14,958 bases of DNA from an uncultured Saprospiraceae bacterium (GTDB lineage Bacteria > Bacteroidota > Bacteroidia > Chitinophagales > Saprospiraceae), in the NCBI GenBank assembly GCA_938039305.1, contig CALHUZ010000190.1, forward strand, positions 1 through 14,958, given 5' to 3'. The notes below the pieces were generated by a model. The model saw only the letters and a program-made list of their open reading frames with translations. It was not told the origin of the DNA and ran no database searches. This document shows positions 1 through 9,051 of the stretch, one piece after another. Every line of letters begins with the position of its first letter. Positions within the stretch are counted from its first letter, which is position 1. The position numbers and the translations under genes are program-made.

Positions 1-1398
1 TCTATTCTTTTCATACTCGTCGGTAAATTCAAGAATACTTTCTGGAGTATTCGGACCCACTGGAGTAGTAGGTTTGTCATAGGCGCCGCGGCTAAGTATA
101 TGCGCTTGCCTTGGCGTCTCCATCTCTTCCATCACCATGTATTCTATGTTTTCCATAGAATCCAGTGTGTTTATAAAAGCGAGTTTTTCTGAGATCTCTT
201 TTTCAGTTAGTGTGATGGTTGGACTTGCTTTTTGGCCATTAGCTACGTAGCCTTCTTCAGGGACATTATTGAAAAAACTATAAAGTTCGTAGTAGTTCTT
301 TTGCGATAGTGGATCGTATTTGTGATCGTGACATTTGGCACATTCCATGGTTAAGCCTAAGAACGCTGTCGCAAATGTATTGGTCCGATCAGACACGTAT
401 TCTACTCGATATTCTTCGGGTATAACACCACCTTCATTTGTGATTTTGTGATTGCGATTGAAGCCAGTCGCAACTACTTGTTCTAAAGTAGGATCTGGCA
501 TCATATCTCCTGCCAATTGCCAAGTGACAAATTCATCATAAGGCATGTTTTTCTTGAACGCATGTATAACCCAATCTCTCCATGGCCAATTGAATCTTTC
601 AAAGTCATCTTGATAACCATTGGTATCTGAGTAACGCGATATGTCTAACCAATCAACTGCCATCCGCTCAGCATAAGCATCTGTACTAAGAAGTCGATCA
701 ATCACTTTTCCAAATGCATCATCACTATCATCAGCTACGAAAGCTTCAATCTCCGATAGAGTAGGAGGCAAGCCAGTTAGATCAAATGATGCTCTTCTGA
801 TCAGTGCTTCTTTCGGCGCTCTTTCTGAAGGTTGTAGATTATAACTTTCTATTTGACTAAGTACAAAGTAGTCTATATCGTTTTGCGTCCAAGCATCATT
901 GTTCACAGATGGCAACTCGTGGTCTACTGGATTGATGAATGCCCAGTGTTCTTTCCAAACGGCACCTTGCTCGATCCACTTTTTAAGTATCTCTTTTTCA
1001 AATGGTTCTAATGCGAGATTAGATTCTGGTGGAGGCATCATGTCATCTGGATCTTCACTGAAGATTCTGGAGACAAGTGTACTGCTGTCTGCTTTGCCAG
1101 GAAGTATCGCATAGTGATCTAAGTCATCGCCTAAGGCAGCAAAAGCCATGTCCTTTATATGAAAAGCAAGGCCCGCCTCTTGAGTCTCCGGATCGGGTCC
1201 ATGACATGTAAAGCACCTATCAGATAGTATGGGCTTCACATGAAAATTAAAATCTACCACATCCGGAACAACACCTGACATGGATGTAGCTATTGAAGAT
1301 TCAGTGGTAGACATCGAAGAGTCGCAAGAGCCCCATATCATAAGGACTCCTAAAATAAATATTGCAGCGTATTTGCTCGTTATAATCTTGATGAACAT
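1..1398 (-). CDS. PSD1-type c-type cytochrome lipoprotein (DUF1549/DUF1553), N-terminal part
   Basis: Reading back from an ATG at 1398, an uninterrupted frame of 466 codons runs off the left edge, so the C-terminus is missing. A hydrophobic signal (residues 10-22) ends in a lipobox-like WGSC with Cys25, suggesting an envelope lipoprotein. Residues 62-66 (CFTCH) form a c-type haem motif in a PSCyt1 domain, and DDMMPPP near 118-124 could supply the distal methionine. A DUF1549 (PSCyt2) domain spans about 172-375, with FDLTGLPPT at 205-213 and a second CxxCH (CAKCH, 353-357). DUF1553 (PSD1) begins at about 428 with TPRQAHILSRGAYDKP. The linker between DUF1549 and DUF1553 is short (about 50 residues), and no LamG-like insert is visible. 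The family is common in Planctomycetes and some Bacteroidota, often beside DUF1501 genes, and its biochemical role is unknown. The gene starts 12 bases after the symporter-phosphorylase stop, so the two are very likely co-transcribed. Family call is firm; function is not. Confidence 0.9.
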   Translation of the reverse strand, partial: MFIKIITSKYAAIFILGVLMIWGSCDSSMSTTESSIATSMSGVVPDVVDFNFHVKPILSDRCFTCHGPDPETQEAGLAFHIKDMAFAALGDDLDHYAILPGKADSSTLVSRIFSEDPDDMMPPPESNLALEPFEKEILKKWIEQGAVWKEHWAFINPVDHELPSVNNDAWTQNDIDYFVLSQIESYNLQPSERAPKEALIRRASFDLTGLPPTLSEIEAFVADDSDDAFGKVIDRLLSTDAYAERMAVDWLDISRYSDTNGYQDDFERFNWPWRDWVIHAFKKNMPYDEFVTWQLAGDMMPDPTLEQVVATGFNRNHKITNEGGVIPEEYRVEYVSDRTNTFATAFLGLTMECAKCHDHKYDPLSQKNYYELYSFFNNVPEEGYVANGQKASPTITLTEKEISEKLAFINTLDSMENIEYMVMEEMETPRQAHILSRGAYDKPTTPVGPNTPESILEFTDEYEKNR

Positions 1399-1410
1399 AG
1401 AGCCTTTTAT

Positions 1411-4293
1411 TTACTTAGATATATCGTTCTTTTTGATGAAATCAATTACCTCATCAATATAACCAAAAGCTATCGCTACACTGGTGTCTGCAGCTCCATA
1501 ATATATAACTATTCGGTTTTTATCTTCAATAGATGCGCAAGGGAATATTACGTTAGGTACATCGCCTGTTGTCTCATAAAGAGTAGTCGGTGTAAGTAAG
1601 TATGCACCTGATCTATAGAGTACATTAGATGGATCATCCTTGGCCACAATTGCACCACCCATAGCATATCTAAATCCATTGCATGTATTTATGACACCAT
1701 GGTATATGATGAGCCAACCTTCATCTACTAAAATAGGTACAGCGCCTCCGCCTATTTTTTTCGATTGCCAGGCGCTTTCTTCGAAATTGGCAACTTTCAT
1801 CATCATGCGATGCTCACCCCAGTATTTCATGTCAGGACTATAACTGATATACATATCGCCAAATGCCGTATGACCATTGTCGCTTGGTCTGGAGAGAAGT
1901 ACGTATTTCCCGTTAATTTTTTCAGGAAATAGGACGCCGTTTCTATTGTATGGAAGTAGAGCGTTTTCGCATTGGAAGTATTCTTTGAAGTCATAGGTAT
2001 AAGCAAGCCCTATGGTAGGCCCATGATATCCATTGCACCAAGTGACCCAATACTTGTCTTCTATCTTGGTGACTCGTGGATCATACTTATAATCCGAATG
2101 AAGCATTTCTGTATTGCCAGCGCTCATCTTGATAGGATCATTTTCAATCTCCCAGTTGATGCCATCTTTGCTGAATCCTGTATGGATGTTCATCCTTATA
2201 TTCTTGTCATCACATCTGAAGACACCCGCATAGCCTCCGTTGAATGGAACAACAGCGCTGTTGAAAATGCTATTGGAGGATGGGATATGATCTCTTTTGA
2301 TGATAGGGTTTTCAGAATATCGCCAAAGGACATTTGAATTTCCTTGTGGTCTTTCTTCCCATGGAATCGACAAAGATTCTGTGTTCGCCGAATCGTTAGA
2401 GAAAGATCCGGAAGTTGCTAAGTTCTGTGCCTCCATTGAGGCGCTTGGAGGTTCGTTCATAGGTGTCATTGAAAGTGAAGAAAGCTTGTCGTACCAGTTC
2501 TTTTTTAGAAAGTAAGAGGTCGATGCGAAAACGATGAATGTTATAAATGCGTAGGGGAAATTCTTAAGTATGATGAATATAGGCATGACGGTTAAAGTAG
2601 TCTGCCATACGATACCTACTAATACATTTACACTATCTAATTTTAAATGTGGGTTAGCAACAAAGGATGGTTGCGTCTTTTGAATATGTGCTACTACTGG
2701 TTTCCAAAAGCCCCAAGGATAAGTCTGTTTATAAAAAGATGATAGCGTCTCAAAATCTTGTTGTTGTGTCAGTAACGTTCCGATGATAGAGCCAGCAAAT
2801 GAGAAAATTAGAATAGGTGGAAATAAATATATGGCAGATACTTCAGGAAATAATATTGGAAAAATGGATGAAGAAACTAATCCAGCAAGCATGCCGCAGA
2901 AGTAACCATAACCGTTGAATCTCCACCATAGCCATTTTAAAACATTTGCAGCAGCATAACCACCATAAAGGGCAGATGTAATCCACAAGGTGAGTGAATT
3001 AAGTGATTCAACAAAGAATCCAAATATCAAACCGATAATTACTATTCCGAATGAGGAATAGTAACTATACTTTACATAAGTCCTGTCAGTTGCATTAGGA
3101 TTGATGTACTTTTTATAAAAGTCGTTGACAACATATGCAGGTGCTGCATTTATAAAAGCGGCTAGTGTACTCATAAATGCTGCTAGAAGTCCTGCTAACA
3201 ATAGTCCTTTAAATCCAATGGGTATAAATCTATCGATTGCTATAGGTAGTATGGTTTCAAAATCGATATTCGCTCCCATCGCATCGAACTCTGGAAGTAA
3301 ATACGTTACTGCTAAAACACCGAAACCTGCAATCATCAAATATCTTGGAAAATATAGAGCCAGCATGGTTAGCCCTCCCATCTTGGCAGATTCCATAGGT
3401 GACTTAGTAGATAAAACTCGCTGCATATCATAGCTTGGAACAGGACCAGCTATACTCGCAAATATACCTTTGAAAATCATCATCATAAAGAGATATCCAA
3501 ACAGCTCAAAACCATCAGAACTGATTTTGTCATTTACACTATCCAGGTATCCAGTCCAGTCCATATCAAGTCGCCACGAGAACCAAAGATCTCCCCAGCC
3601 ATCAGGTACTGCATTGACTATCTGATCTCTCGAAACATTTATCAAAGCGATAACTCCTACTACGAGACAGGAGATAGTCATAATTATAAACTGTAGTACT
3701 TCAGTTAGTACAACGCTATACATACCTCCACTGACAGCATAGACTGTGGTCAGAAGAATGAGTAGGAGGGCATAGGATTGTTCAGATGTCAGATTGATGA
3801 GCTGACTTGTCAATGATAGATCCCAAGGAAAAAATACAGTTGCAAACTTTCCAATGCCTACAAAGAAGTAAGCCATGAATCCGAAGACACTTACTATGGC
3901 GAAGATGGTCACGATCATGTGCGCCAGCTTTGCGCCTCTGTCGTTTCCAAATCGATGAGTGATCCACTCAGCGCCAGTCAGTACATTAGATCTCCTTAAC
4001 CAGATTGCTAAAAAGACCATGATGAACACTTGATTCCAGACTGGCCATAGCCAAGGAATCCATGCACTCTTGACACCGTAAACAAAGAAAAGGGTGACCA
4101 TCCACATGGTGCCTGACACATCGAACATGCCTGAAGCATTCGATAAACCAAGGTAATACCAGCTTATCTTGTTGTCACCAAGAAAATATGCACGTAGACT
4201 TTTAGAAGCTTTCTTAGATACCCAGAATCCTAAGCATATCATGAGGATGAGATATCCTATGATGATGGCTAAATCTAATGGATGAAAGTTCAT
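1411..4293 (-). CDS. Sodium:solute symporter fused to GH130 (GH130_2-like) beta-mannoside phosphorylase
   Basis: One 960-residue frame holds two complete enzyme-scale units. Residues 1 to about 600 are a sodium:solute symporter (SSS) core with many membrane segments starting at about residue 8; AAFMSTLAAFINAA (371-384) matches the SSS helix whose Ser-Ser/Thr pair binds sodium (here Ser375-Thr376). The last membrane pair (about 558-597) ends in FLKKNW, so by the positive-inside rule what follows is cytoplasmic. After a Ser/Asn/Glu-rich linker (about 605-642) comes a full GH130 five-bladed propeller (643-955). It opens IPWEERPQG and keeps NSIFNSAVVPF, the catalytic YDPRV (Asp738), NRNGVLFPEK, SRPSDNGHT and YHG. 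Arg784, Asn785, Arg802, Lys846 and His865 lie at the same offsets from Asp738 as the phosphate-binding residues of UhgbMP do from its Asp104 (numbering recalled), which argues for a phosphorylase rather than a hydrolase. Expected reaction: beta-1,4-mannosyl-GlcNAc (or mannoside) plus phosphate to mannose 1-phosphate. It lies downstream of susCD behind a hairpin and just upstream of the cytochrome gene. Confidence 0.93.
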   Translation of the reverse strand: MNFHPLDLAIIIGYLILMICLGFWVSKKASKSLRAYFLGDNKISWYYLGLSNASGMFDVSGTMWMVTLFFVYGVKSAWIPWLWPVWNQVFIMVFLAIWLRRSNVLTGAEWITHRFGNDRGAKLAHMIVTIFAIVSVFGFMAYFFVGIGKFATVFFPWDLSLTSQLINLTSEQSYALLLILLTTVYAVSGGMYSVVLTEVLQFIIMTISCLVVGVIALINVSRDQIVNAVPDGWGDLWFSWRLDMDWTGYLDSVNDKISSDGFELFGYLFMMMIFKGIFASIAGPVPSYDMQRVLSTKSPMESAKMGGLTMLALYFPRYLMIAGFGVLAVTYLLPEFDAMGANIDFETILPIAIDRFIPIGFKGLLLAGLLAAFMSTLAAFINAAPAYVVNDFYKKYINPNATDRTYVKYSYYSSFGIVIIGLIFGFFVESLNSLTLWITSALYGGYAAANVLKWLWWRFNGYGYFCGMLAGLVSSSIFPILFPEVSAIYLFPPILIFSFAGSIIGTLLTQQQDFETLSSFYKQTYPWGFWKPVVAHIQKTQPSFVANPHLKLDSVNVLVGIVWQTTLTVMPIFIILKNFPYAFITFIVFASTSYFLKKNWYDKLSSLSMTPMNEPPSASMEAQNLATSGSFSNDSANTESLSIPWEERPQGNSNVLWRYSENPIIKRDHIPSSNSIFNSAVVPFNGGYAGVFRCDDKNIRMNIHTGFSKDGINWEIENDPIKMSAGNTEMLHSDYKYDPRVTKIEDKYWVTWCNGYHGPTIGLAYTYDFKEYFQCENALLPYNRNGVLFPEKINGKYVLLSRPSDNGHTAFGDMYISYSPDMKYWGEHRMMMKVANFEESAWQSKKIGGGAVPILVDEGWLIIYHGVINTCNGFRYAMGGAIVAKDDPSNVLYRSGAYLLTPTTLYETTGDVPNVIFPCASIEDKNRIVIYYGAADTSVAIAFGYIDEVIDFIKKNDISK

Positions 4294-4335
4294 ATTCTAA
4301 ATGTAAAAAATGAAAGAGGAATCTTCTCGATTGAG

Positions 4336-4368
4336 AAAAAAAATGGCGGACGAATCGCTTCGCCCACC
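4336..4368 (-). terminator. Intrinsic terminator or attenuator after susD
   Basis: Read on the minus strand, a 10-bp stem (GGTGGGCGAA with TTCGTCCGCC, two G-U wobbles in RNA) encloses a GCGA loop of the stable GNRA class. It is followed by one A and then eight T residues. This is a textbook rho-independent terminator, 36 bases after the susD stop and 42 bases before the symporter-phosphorylase start. A second small hairpin (TTCTC-AATC-GAGAA) overlaps the end of the T run. As susCD, the fusion and the cytochrome gene share a strand, the element may allow partial read-through and keep the inner-membrane genes at lower expression than susCD; that role is inferred. Confidence 0.8.
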
Positions 4369-4404
4369 AGTATGAAAAAACTATCTATCTAACTATTTTT
4401 CCTT

Positions 4405-5913
4405 TTAATTAACATCCCACCATACAGGCACTGACATATAAGTTGAAAAGTCATTGCTTAGCCCTTGAGCAGCTTTAGCTGCTTCAAATGGCTCTCTTCC
4501 TGACTCTCCACTTGGATATGCTAACCTCTTAGGTAGTTGGCCATTTGTTACATTTCCTGCATAGTCAACAGGTGTTAGATCTGGGTGTCCTGATCTTCTG
4601 ATGTTAGCAAATGCCTCGTATTCATTTAAGAATGTAGCCATCCAGTATTCCCAGCCGATCTGTGCCATAGCATTTCCCTCATCAAAAGGATTAGCTGCAA
4701 GGTAGTCTGTGATCACACTTGGATCTACAGCTAACGCTGCATCATAATGAGCCCATTGATTCATGGCATTAGAAACTCCAGCTGCGTAAAGAGACGCTGC
4801 ATCGCCGCTTCCCCAACCGCGCACTGCAGCTTCTGCAGCGAGCAACTGTGCTTCTGCACTTGTCATGAACATCATAGGAGAAGATACAGAGACAATTAAA
4901 GGATTTACTCTATCAAAATCATTGATGTTCGTTCCAGTTGCGTTATCTGCTATCGTCGTCTCGTCCAGGCCATTAGGAAGACCATTGTGTCCACCACCGT
5001 TTTCAGGAAGGACGCCTAAGATGTCAAGTCTTGGATCCGATCTTTCCACTAATCCATTGACTAATGTAGCACTCAGTCTAGGGCAGTCATCGCCGAAGCC
5101 ATTACTTTTATCTAATACCTCTCCAATTCCATTAAGGTTAATTCCTTGGCCAGTAGTATGTTGTAAGAATGCATCGTCGCTATTGTCAGTCATGATACCA
5201 CCTGCTATTGCTTTACCGACAAATGACTGCGCTGTACCAGGATCAACTTCAGATAATCTCATTCCCAAACGGAGCATCATAGAGTTTCCGAACTTTCTCC
5301 ATTTGTCAACGTCTCCACCGAAAATTAAGTCAGCGCTTCCAAATCCACCTGAGCCAAGTTGGCCAACTGCAGATTCTAACTCACTCAACATATCCATATA
5401 GATGGACTGCTGATCGTCGTACTTAGGAAAGTCAATACCTGCTATCGCTCCTAATCCTGCTTCGCTATAAGGTACATCACCATATAAATCTGTCAAGCGA
5501 TGGAAGATAACTGTTCTCCAGATGCGTGCCATACCAAGCATGGTCTGATCACCTACTTCACCTTGCTCTAATGTGTTGATCAAGTCTTGCATGTCTTTAA
5601 CTTGCTCTCCGTATGCTCTATCGAATAGGGAAGAGTTGTATCCACCATTAAAGGTGTACTTATCTCCATTCCAATATCCACACAAGGCAGCCATGTGCTG
5701 ATTCATCATAGATGAATAGATAAGACCTGCTCTCCAATTCTCATATCTTCCTCCTGAAGTTCTGAGTTGTACTAAAGAGAATTGGAACCCTGGATCTATA
5801 GATGTTGCTACAGTCGGGTTTCTATTTATTTCGGCAAAATTGTCATCACAAGACGTTTGAAACAAAAGCATTGCGATAAGCAGAATGCCGATTTTATATG
5901 TTATTATTTTCAT
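4405..5913 (-). CDS. SusD-like outer-membrane glycan-binding lipoprotein (SusD-like_2 class)
   Basis: Surface lipoprotein expected to form the lid of the SusC transporter and bind its ligand outside the cell. The signal peptide (residues 1-21) ends LLFQTSC, with Cys22 as lipid anchor followed by two Asp residues, a surface-export type of context in Bacteroidota. Family marks include NRNPT near 30, TDLYGDVPYSEA (141-152), DKWRKFGNSMMLRLGMRLS (203-221), the helical MTSAEAQLLAAEAA (350-363), EYEAFANIRRSGHP (431-444) and LPKRLAYPSGE (460-470), typical of the PF12771 (SusD-like_2) branch. At 502 residues it is complete for the family. It begins 18 bases after the susC stop in an A/T-rich spacer with no clear Shine-Dalgarno site, normal for this phylum. 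The ligand cannot be read from sequence; a mannose-containing oligosaccharide is suggested only by the downstream phosphorylase. Confidence 0.95.
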   Translation of the reverse strand: MKIITYKIGILLIAMLLFQTSCDDNFAEINRNPTVATSIDPGFQFSLVQLRTSGGRYENWRAGLIYSSMMNQHMAALCGYWNGDKYTFNGGYNSSLFDRAYGEQVKDMQDLINTLEQGEVGDQTMLGMARIWRTVIFHRLTDLYGDVPYSEAGLGAIAGIDFPKYDDQQSIYMDMLSELESAVGQLGSGGFGSADLIFGGDVDKWRKFGNSMMLRLGMRLSEVDPGTAQSFVGKAIAGGIMTDNSDDAFLQHTTGQGINLNGIGEVLDKSNGFGDDCPRLSATLVNGLVERSDPRLDILGVLPENGGGHNGLPNGLDETTIADNATGTNINDFDRVNPLIVSVSSPMMFMTSAEAQLLAAEAAVRGWGSGDAASLYAAGVSNAMNQWAHYDAALAVDPSVITDYLAANPFDEGNAMAQIGWEYWMATFLNEYEAFANIRRSGHPDLTPVDYAGNVTNGQLPKRLAYPSGESGREPFEAAKAAQGLSNDFSTYMSVPVWWDVN

Positions 5914-5931
5914 TTTTTACTTATTTATAGA

Positions 5932-8900
5932 TTAGAATTTAAGCTTGAGGTTCAAGCCAAATGATCTAGTCACAGGAACTCCAAACATTTCAAGACCTTG
6001 ACCATTTCCAGTTGTGTATGTTGACTCTGGATCTATGTTGTCAGTGCTCTTAGAAAGAATTAATAAGTTACGACCTGCAAATGATAATGAACCAGATGCG
6101 AAAGGAAGCTTCTCAGTTATAGAAGCTGGTAAGTTATAGCTCACTATAAGTTCTCTTAATTTTACAAAGTTTGCATTTTGTACGAACTCCTCAGATATTC
6201 CAAAAGCTATACGCTGATAATAATCTTCCACATTTGCAGCCTCTACAGCGCCGATACCGGATTCTCTACCTTCAAGAGTCTCTTGGTGTAATCCTCTAAA
6301 GTAGCCATATGCATTAGTAGCATTATAGATTACAGCACCTTGCTTCATGTCTATTAAGAAGCTTGCGCCAAAGTCTCCAAATGTAAAGCTGTTGTTAATT
6401 CCAATTGTAGTTGGGTGAACACCTGTACCAAATGATCTAAGCGCTCCTTGAACAGGTAAGCCATTCTCGTCTGTCATGATGCTTCCGCTAGCATCTCTTT
6501 CGTATTCGAAAGCCATAACTTGACTATAAGGCAGACCTTCTACAAGGTGAACATATGCATTTCTTGTTCTACTTTCTTGTAGTCTGATTTCCTCTCCATC
6601 ATCTTCAGGAGTAAGTAAGCTTTCTACATTGTTGACATTGTGTGCTATGTTAAGTCCAATTGTCCAACCAAAGTTCTTTGTTGCTACTGGTTGTACTTCG
6701 ATGAATGCTTCAACACCTTTGTTAGTTATTTTTCCAACATTGACTGTTTTAGATCCAAAACCAGATGCTCCAGATATAGATGCACTTAATATACCATCAG
6801 TTGTCTCACGACTATAGAATGCTAAGTCAGCATGGACTTTACCTTTGAACAATCTAACATCAAATCCTAATTCTAATTCTGTATTAGTAGATGGTACTAA
6901 ACCAAGAGGTGGTACAGAGTTGTTGTTGATACTACCTAATGCTTGGCCTAAGTGACCCTGACCAACGATACCGTAAGTCAGTCCAAGTTGGTAAGGGCTT
7001 GTAGCACCTCCTACTTGTGCCCATGAGGCTCTTACTTTTGCAAAATCAATTACACCAGGAAGTTCTAATCCATTAGCAAGATCATATGCTAATCCAACTG
7101 AAGGGTAGAATGTTGAGTTTTCAGTTTCAGCACCATTTGGATCAGTCAACGCTGAGAACCAATCTTGTCTCGCAGTCACTGTTAAGTACAGTGCACTATT
7201 CAATGATATTTCTGCTTGACCGAATAATGAGTTAACTTGGAATTGTGAGAAGCCATAGTTAACACTCTGGTTTGCTAGGTTTCTAAGTGTGTGTAAGAAA
7301 GGAACGTTAAAATTACTTCCACCTCCACCAAGAACCTCATTAGAGTTTCTTTGTTGGTTTCCTCCGATCAGTAGATTGATACCAATTGTTTCATTGATGT
7401 CTTTTACATAGTTCAAAGTCGCTTCAAGATTTGTTTCTTGCACATTTCTATTGGATTCGCTCAATTGTCCAAGCGTAGAAAATGCCGTTCCATATGGTGT
7501 TAAGCTTCTTCTGCTTTCAGTGAATCTATCTATACCAACTTTACCATTAAGCGTTAGGCCATCGATAAATTCATAACCCATATTGATACTTCCGAAAATT
7601 CTGTTCTTTTTATTATTACCCTCAAACTGATGCGCCGCCCAATATGGGTTCGTAACGAAGACGTTATCATTGAATTGGTATTCTGTACCATCAGCTGTAG
7701 CTCCTGGTTTGTTAGGATCTCCTATCAAGTCTTCTATATTAATACTCGGAGGAAGTGACCATGCTGTATAGTTGGCATTACCTGGAGAATCAGAAAGCCG
7801 TGGTCTGTTATTCACTCCTTCTATCACAAACGAACCTGAGATACCTGCAGTAAATCGTCCGTGTGAAATATTAGTGTTAGTAGAAAAAGTCTTTCTTTCC
7901 AAATCTGAATTTGGAATAATTCCTACGTTATCCAAGTTCGTAAATGAAAACCTAAAGTTGTGATTTTCACCACCACCGGCAAGTGAAAGAGAATTAGTGA
8001 ATGTCGATCCTCCTCGATAAAATCTATTAACATTGTTTCCTGCAGCTGAATAAGGTCTTGATTGACCATCAAATTGTATAACAGAACTTCCATCAAGTTG
8101 GTCGCCCCAAGAATATAGCCCTTGAGCTAATGCTTCTTCGATTGTAGTTGGTTTAGCACCATTCAATCCGTGGCCGTACTCTGTTTGGAAGTCATAATTA
8201 TCCATTATGGTCTCTGCCTGAAAGTTGCTATTGAACTCTACGCTTAATCCGCCGTTTTTACTTCCTTTTTTGGTAGTGATTAGGATGACGCCATTGTCGG
8301 CACGGTAGCCATAGAGTGCTCCAGCTGTATTTCCTTTAAGGACAGTCATAGATTCTACATCGTCAGCATTGACACTGCTTAATCCATCACCCCAGTCTTG
8401 ACCTCCCCACATTCCTGCAGATCCAAGGTTGTCGTTGTTGATGGGTACTCCGTCTACAACGATCAGTGGCTGGTTATTACCACTTATATTACTATTACCT
8501 CTGATGACGATTCTACTCGAACCACCAGCACCGGTCGCAGGGTTACTTACATTTACACCGGCTACTTTACCTGCAAGGGCATTTCCGATGTTTACTTCTT
8601 TAGCTGTTGCAACACTGGATCCGTCTAGTTCACCTACAGAATAGGCAAGGGCTCTCTTTTTTCTTCCAATGTTAAGAGCTGTCACAACAACTTCATCAAG
8701 ATAAGCACCTTCTTCAAGTACTATGTCGAATGAAGTTTGATTTCCAACTTCAATTTCTTGAGTTTGAAATCCTGAGTAAGAGACAACTATGGTGCTGTTG
8801 TCTGATACAAGCAAGGAAAAAGAACCGTCCAGATCCGTAATGGTACCATTGCCAGTTCCTTGTTCGATGATGTTGACGCCTATGAGCGCATCACCATCTG

Positions 8901-8991
8901 TGGTGTTCACGACTCCACTTACCGTCTTTTGACCAAAGGCTGTTGTGGCCAAAAAGATCAGTGGAATAATGAGATGAGATAGTTTAATCAT
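5932..8991 (-). CDS. SusC-like TonB-dependent outer-membrane transporter
   Basis: A 1019-residue TonB-dependent transporter of the SusC/RagA family that moves oligosaccharides into the periplasm with SusD. Signal peptide MIKLSHLIIPLIFLATTAFG, with likely cleavage before Gln21. A carboxypeptidase-D-regulatory-like domain occupies about 23-95 (VSGVVNTTDGDALIGVNI, then ITDLDGSFSL). The TonB-box region DEVVVTALN (99-107) leads to GRKKRALAYSVGEL. The plug (about 115-243) carries the SusC hallmarks NALAGKVAGVNV, DGVPINN (180-186) and NGVILITTKKG (233-243). The segment just before, ALYGYRADNG, has Tyr where Ser is usual. The remainder is a 22-strand barrel ending in Phe, as outer-membrane barrels do. 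It is first in the minus-strand operon, directly downstream of a LacI-type palindrome, and is paired with susD. Confidence 0.97.
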   Translation of the reverse strand: MIKLSHLIIPLIFLATTAFGQKTVSGVVNTTDGDALIGVNIIEQGTGNGTITDLDGSFSLLVSDNSTIVVSYSGFQTQEIEVGNQTSFDIVLEEGAYLDEVVVTALNIGRKKRALAYSVGELDGSSVATAKEVNIGNALAGKVAGVNVSNPATGAGGSSRIVIRGNSNISGNNQPLIVVDGVPINNDNLGSAGMWGGQDWGDGLSSVNADDVESMTVLKGNTAGALYGYRADNGVILITTKKGSKNGGLSVEFNSNFQAETIMDNYDFQTEYGHGLNGAKPTTIEEALAQGLYSWGDQLDGSSVIQFDGQSRPYSAAGNNVNRFYRGGSTFTNSLSLAGGGENHNFRFSFTNLDNVGIIPNSDLERKTFSTNTNISHGRFTAGISGSFVIEGVNNRPRLSDSPGNANYTAWSLPPSINIEDLIGDPNKPGATADGTEYQFNDNVFVTNPYWAAHQFEGNNKKNRIFGSINMGYEFIDGLTLNGKVGIDRFTESRRSLTPYGTAFSTLGQLSESNRNVQETNLEATLNYVKDINETIGINLLIGGNQQRNSNEVLGGGGSNFNVPFLHTLRNLANQSVNYGFSQFQVNSLFGQAEISLNSALYLTVTARQDWFSALTDPNGAETENSTFYPSVGLAYDLANGLELPGVIDFAKVRASWAQVGGATSPYQLGLTYGIVGQGHLGQALGSINNNSVPPLGLVPSTNTELELGFDVRLFKGKVHADLAFYSRETTDGILSASISGASGFGSKTVNVGKITNKGVEAFIEVQPVATKNFGWTIGLNIAHNVNNVESLLTPEDDGEEIRLQESRTRNAYVHLVEGLPYSQVMAFEYERDASGSIMTDENGLPVQGALRSFGTGVHPTTIGINNSFTFGDFGASFLIDMKQGAVIYNATNAYGYFRGLHQETLEGRESGIGAVEAANVEDYYQRIAFGISEEFVQNANFVKLRELIVSYNLPASITEKLPFASGSLSFAGRNLLILSKSTDNIDPESTYTTGNGQGLEMFGVPVTRSFGLNLKLKF

Positions 8992-9051
8992 TGTACTTCG
9001 AGTTTAAATTTTTATATTTAGATAATCCAATGTAACATGTTTTTATGATAT

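Noticed and set aside
4381..4400. CTATCTATCTAACTATTTTT low-complexity stretch after susD
   Set aside because: Too short and degenerate to be a meaningful repeat; probably ordinary A/T-rich spacer.
4865..5401. Plus-strand open frame of 178 codons
   Set aside because: It is antisense to the middle of susD, Ser/Pro/Leu-rich as reverse-strand shadows are, and has no recognisable domain.
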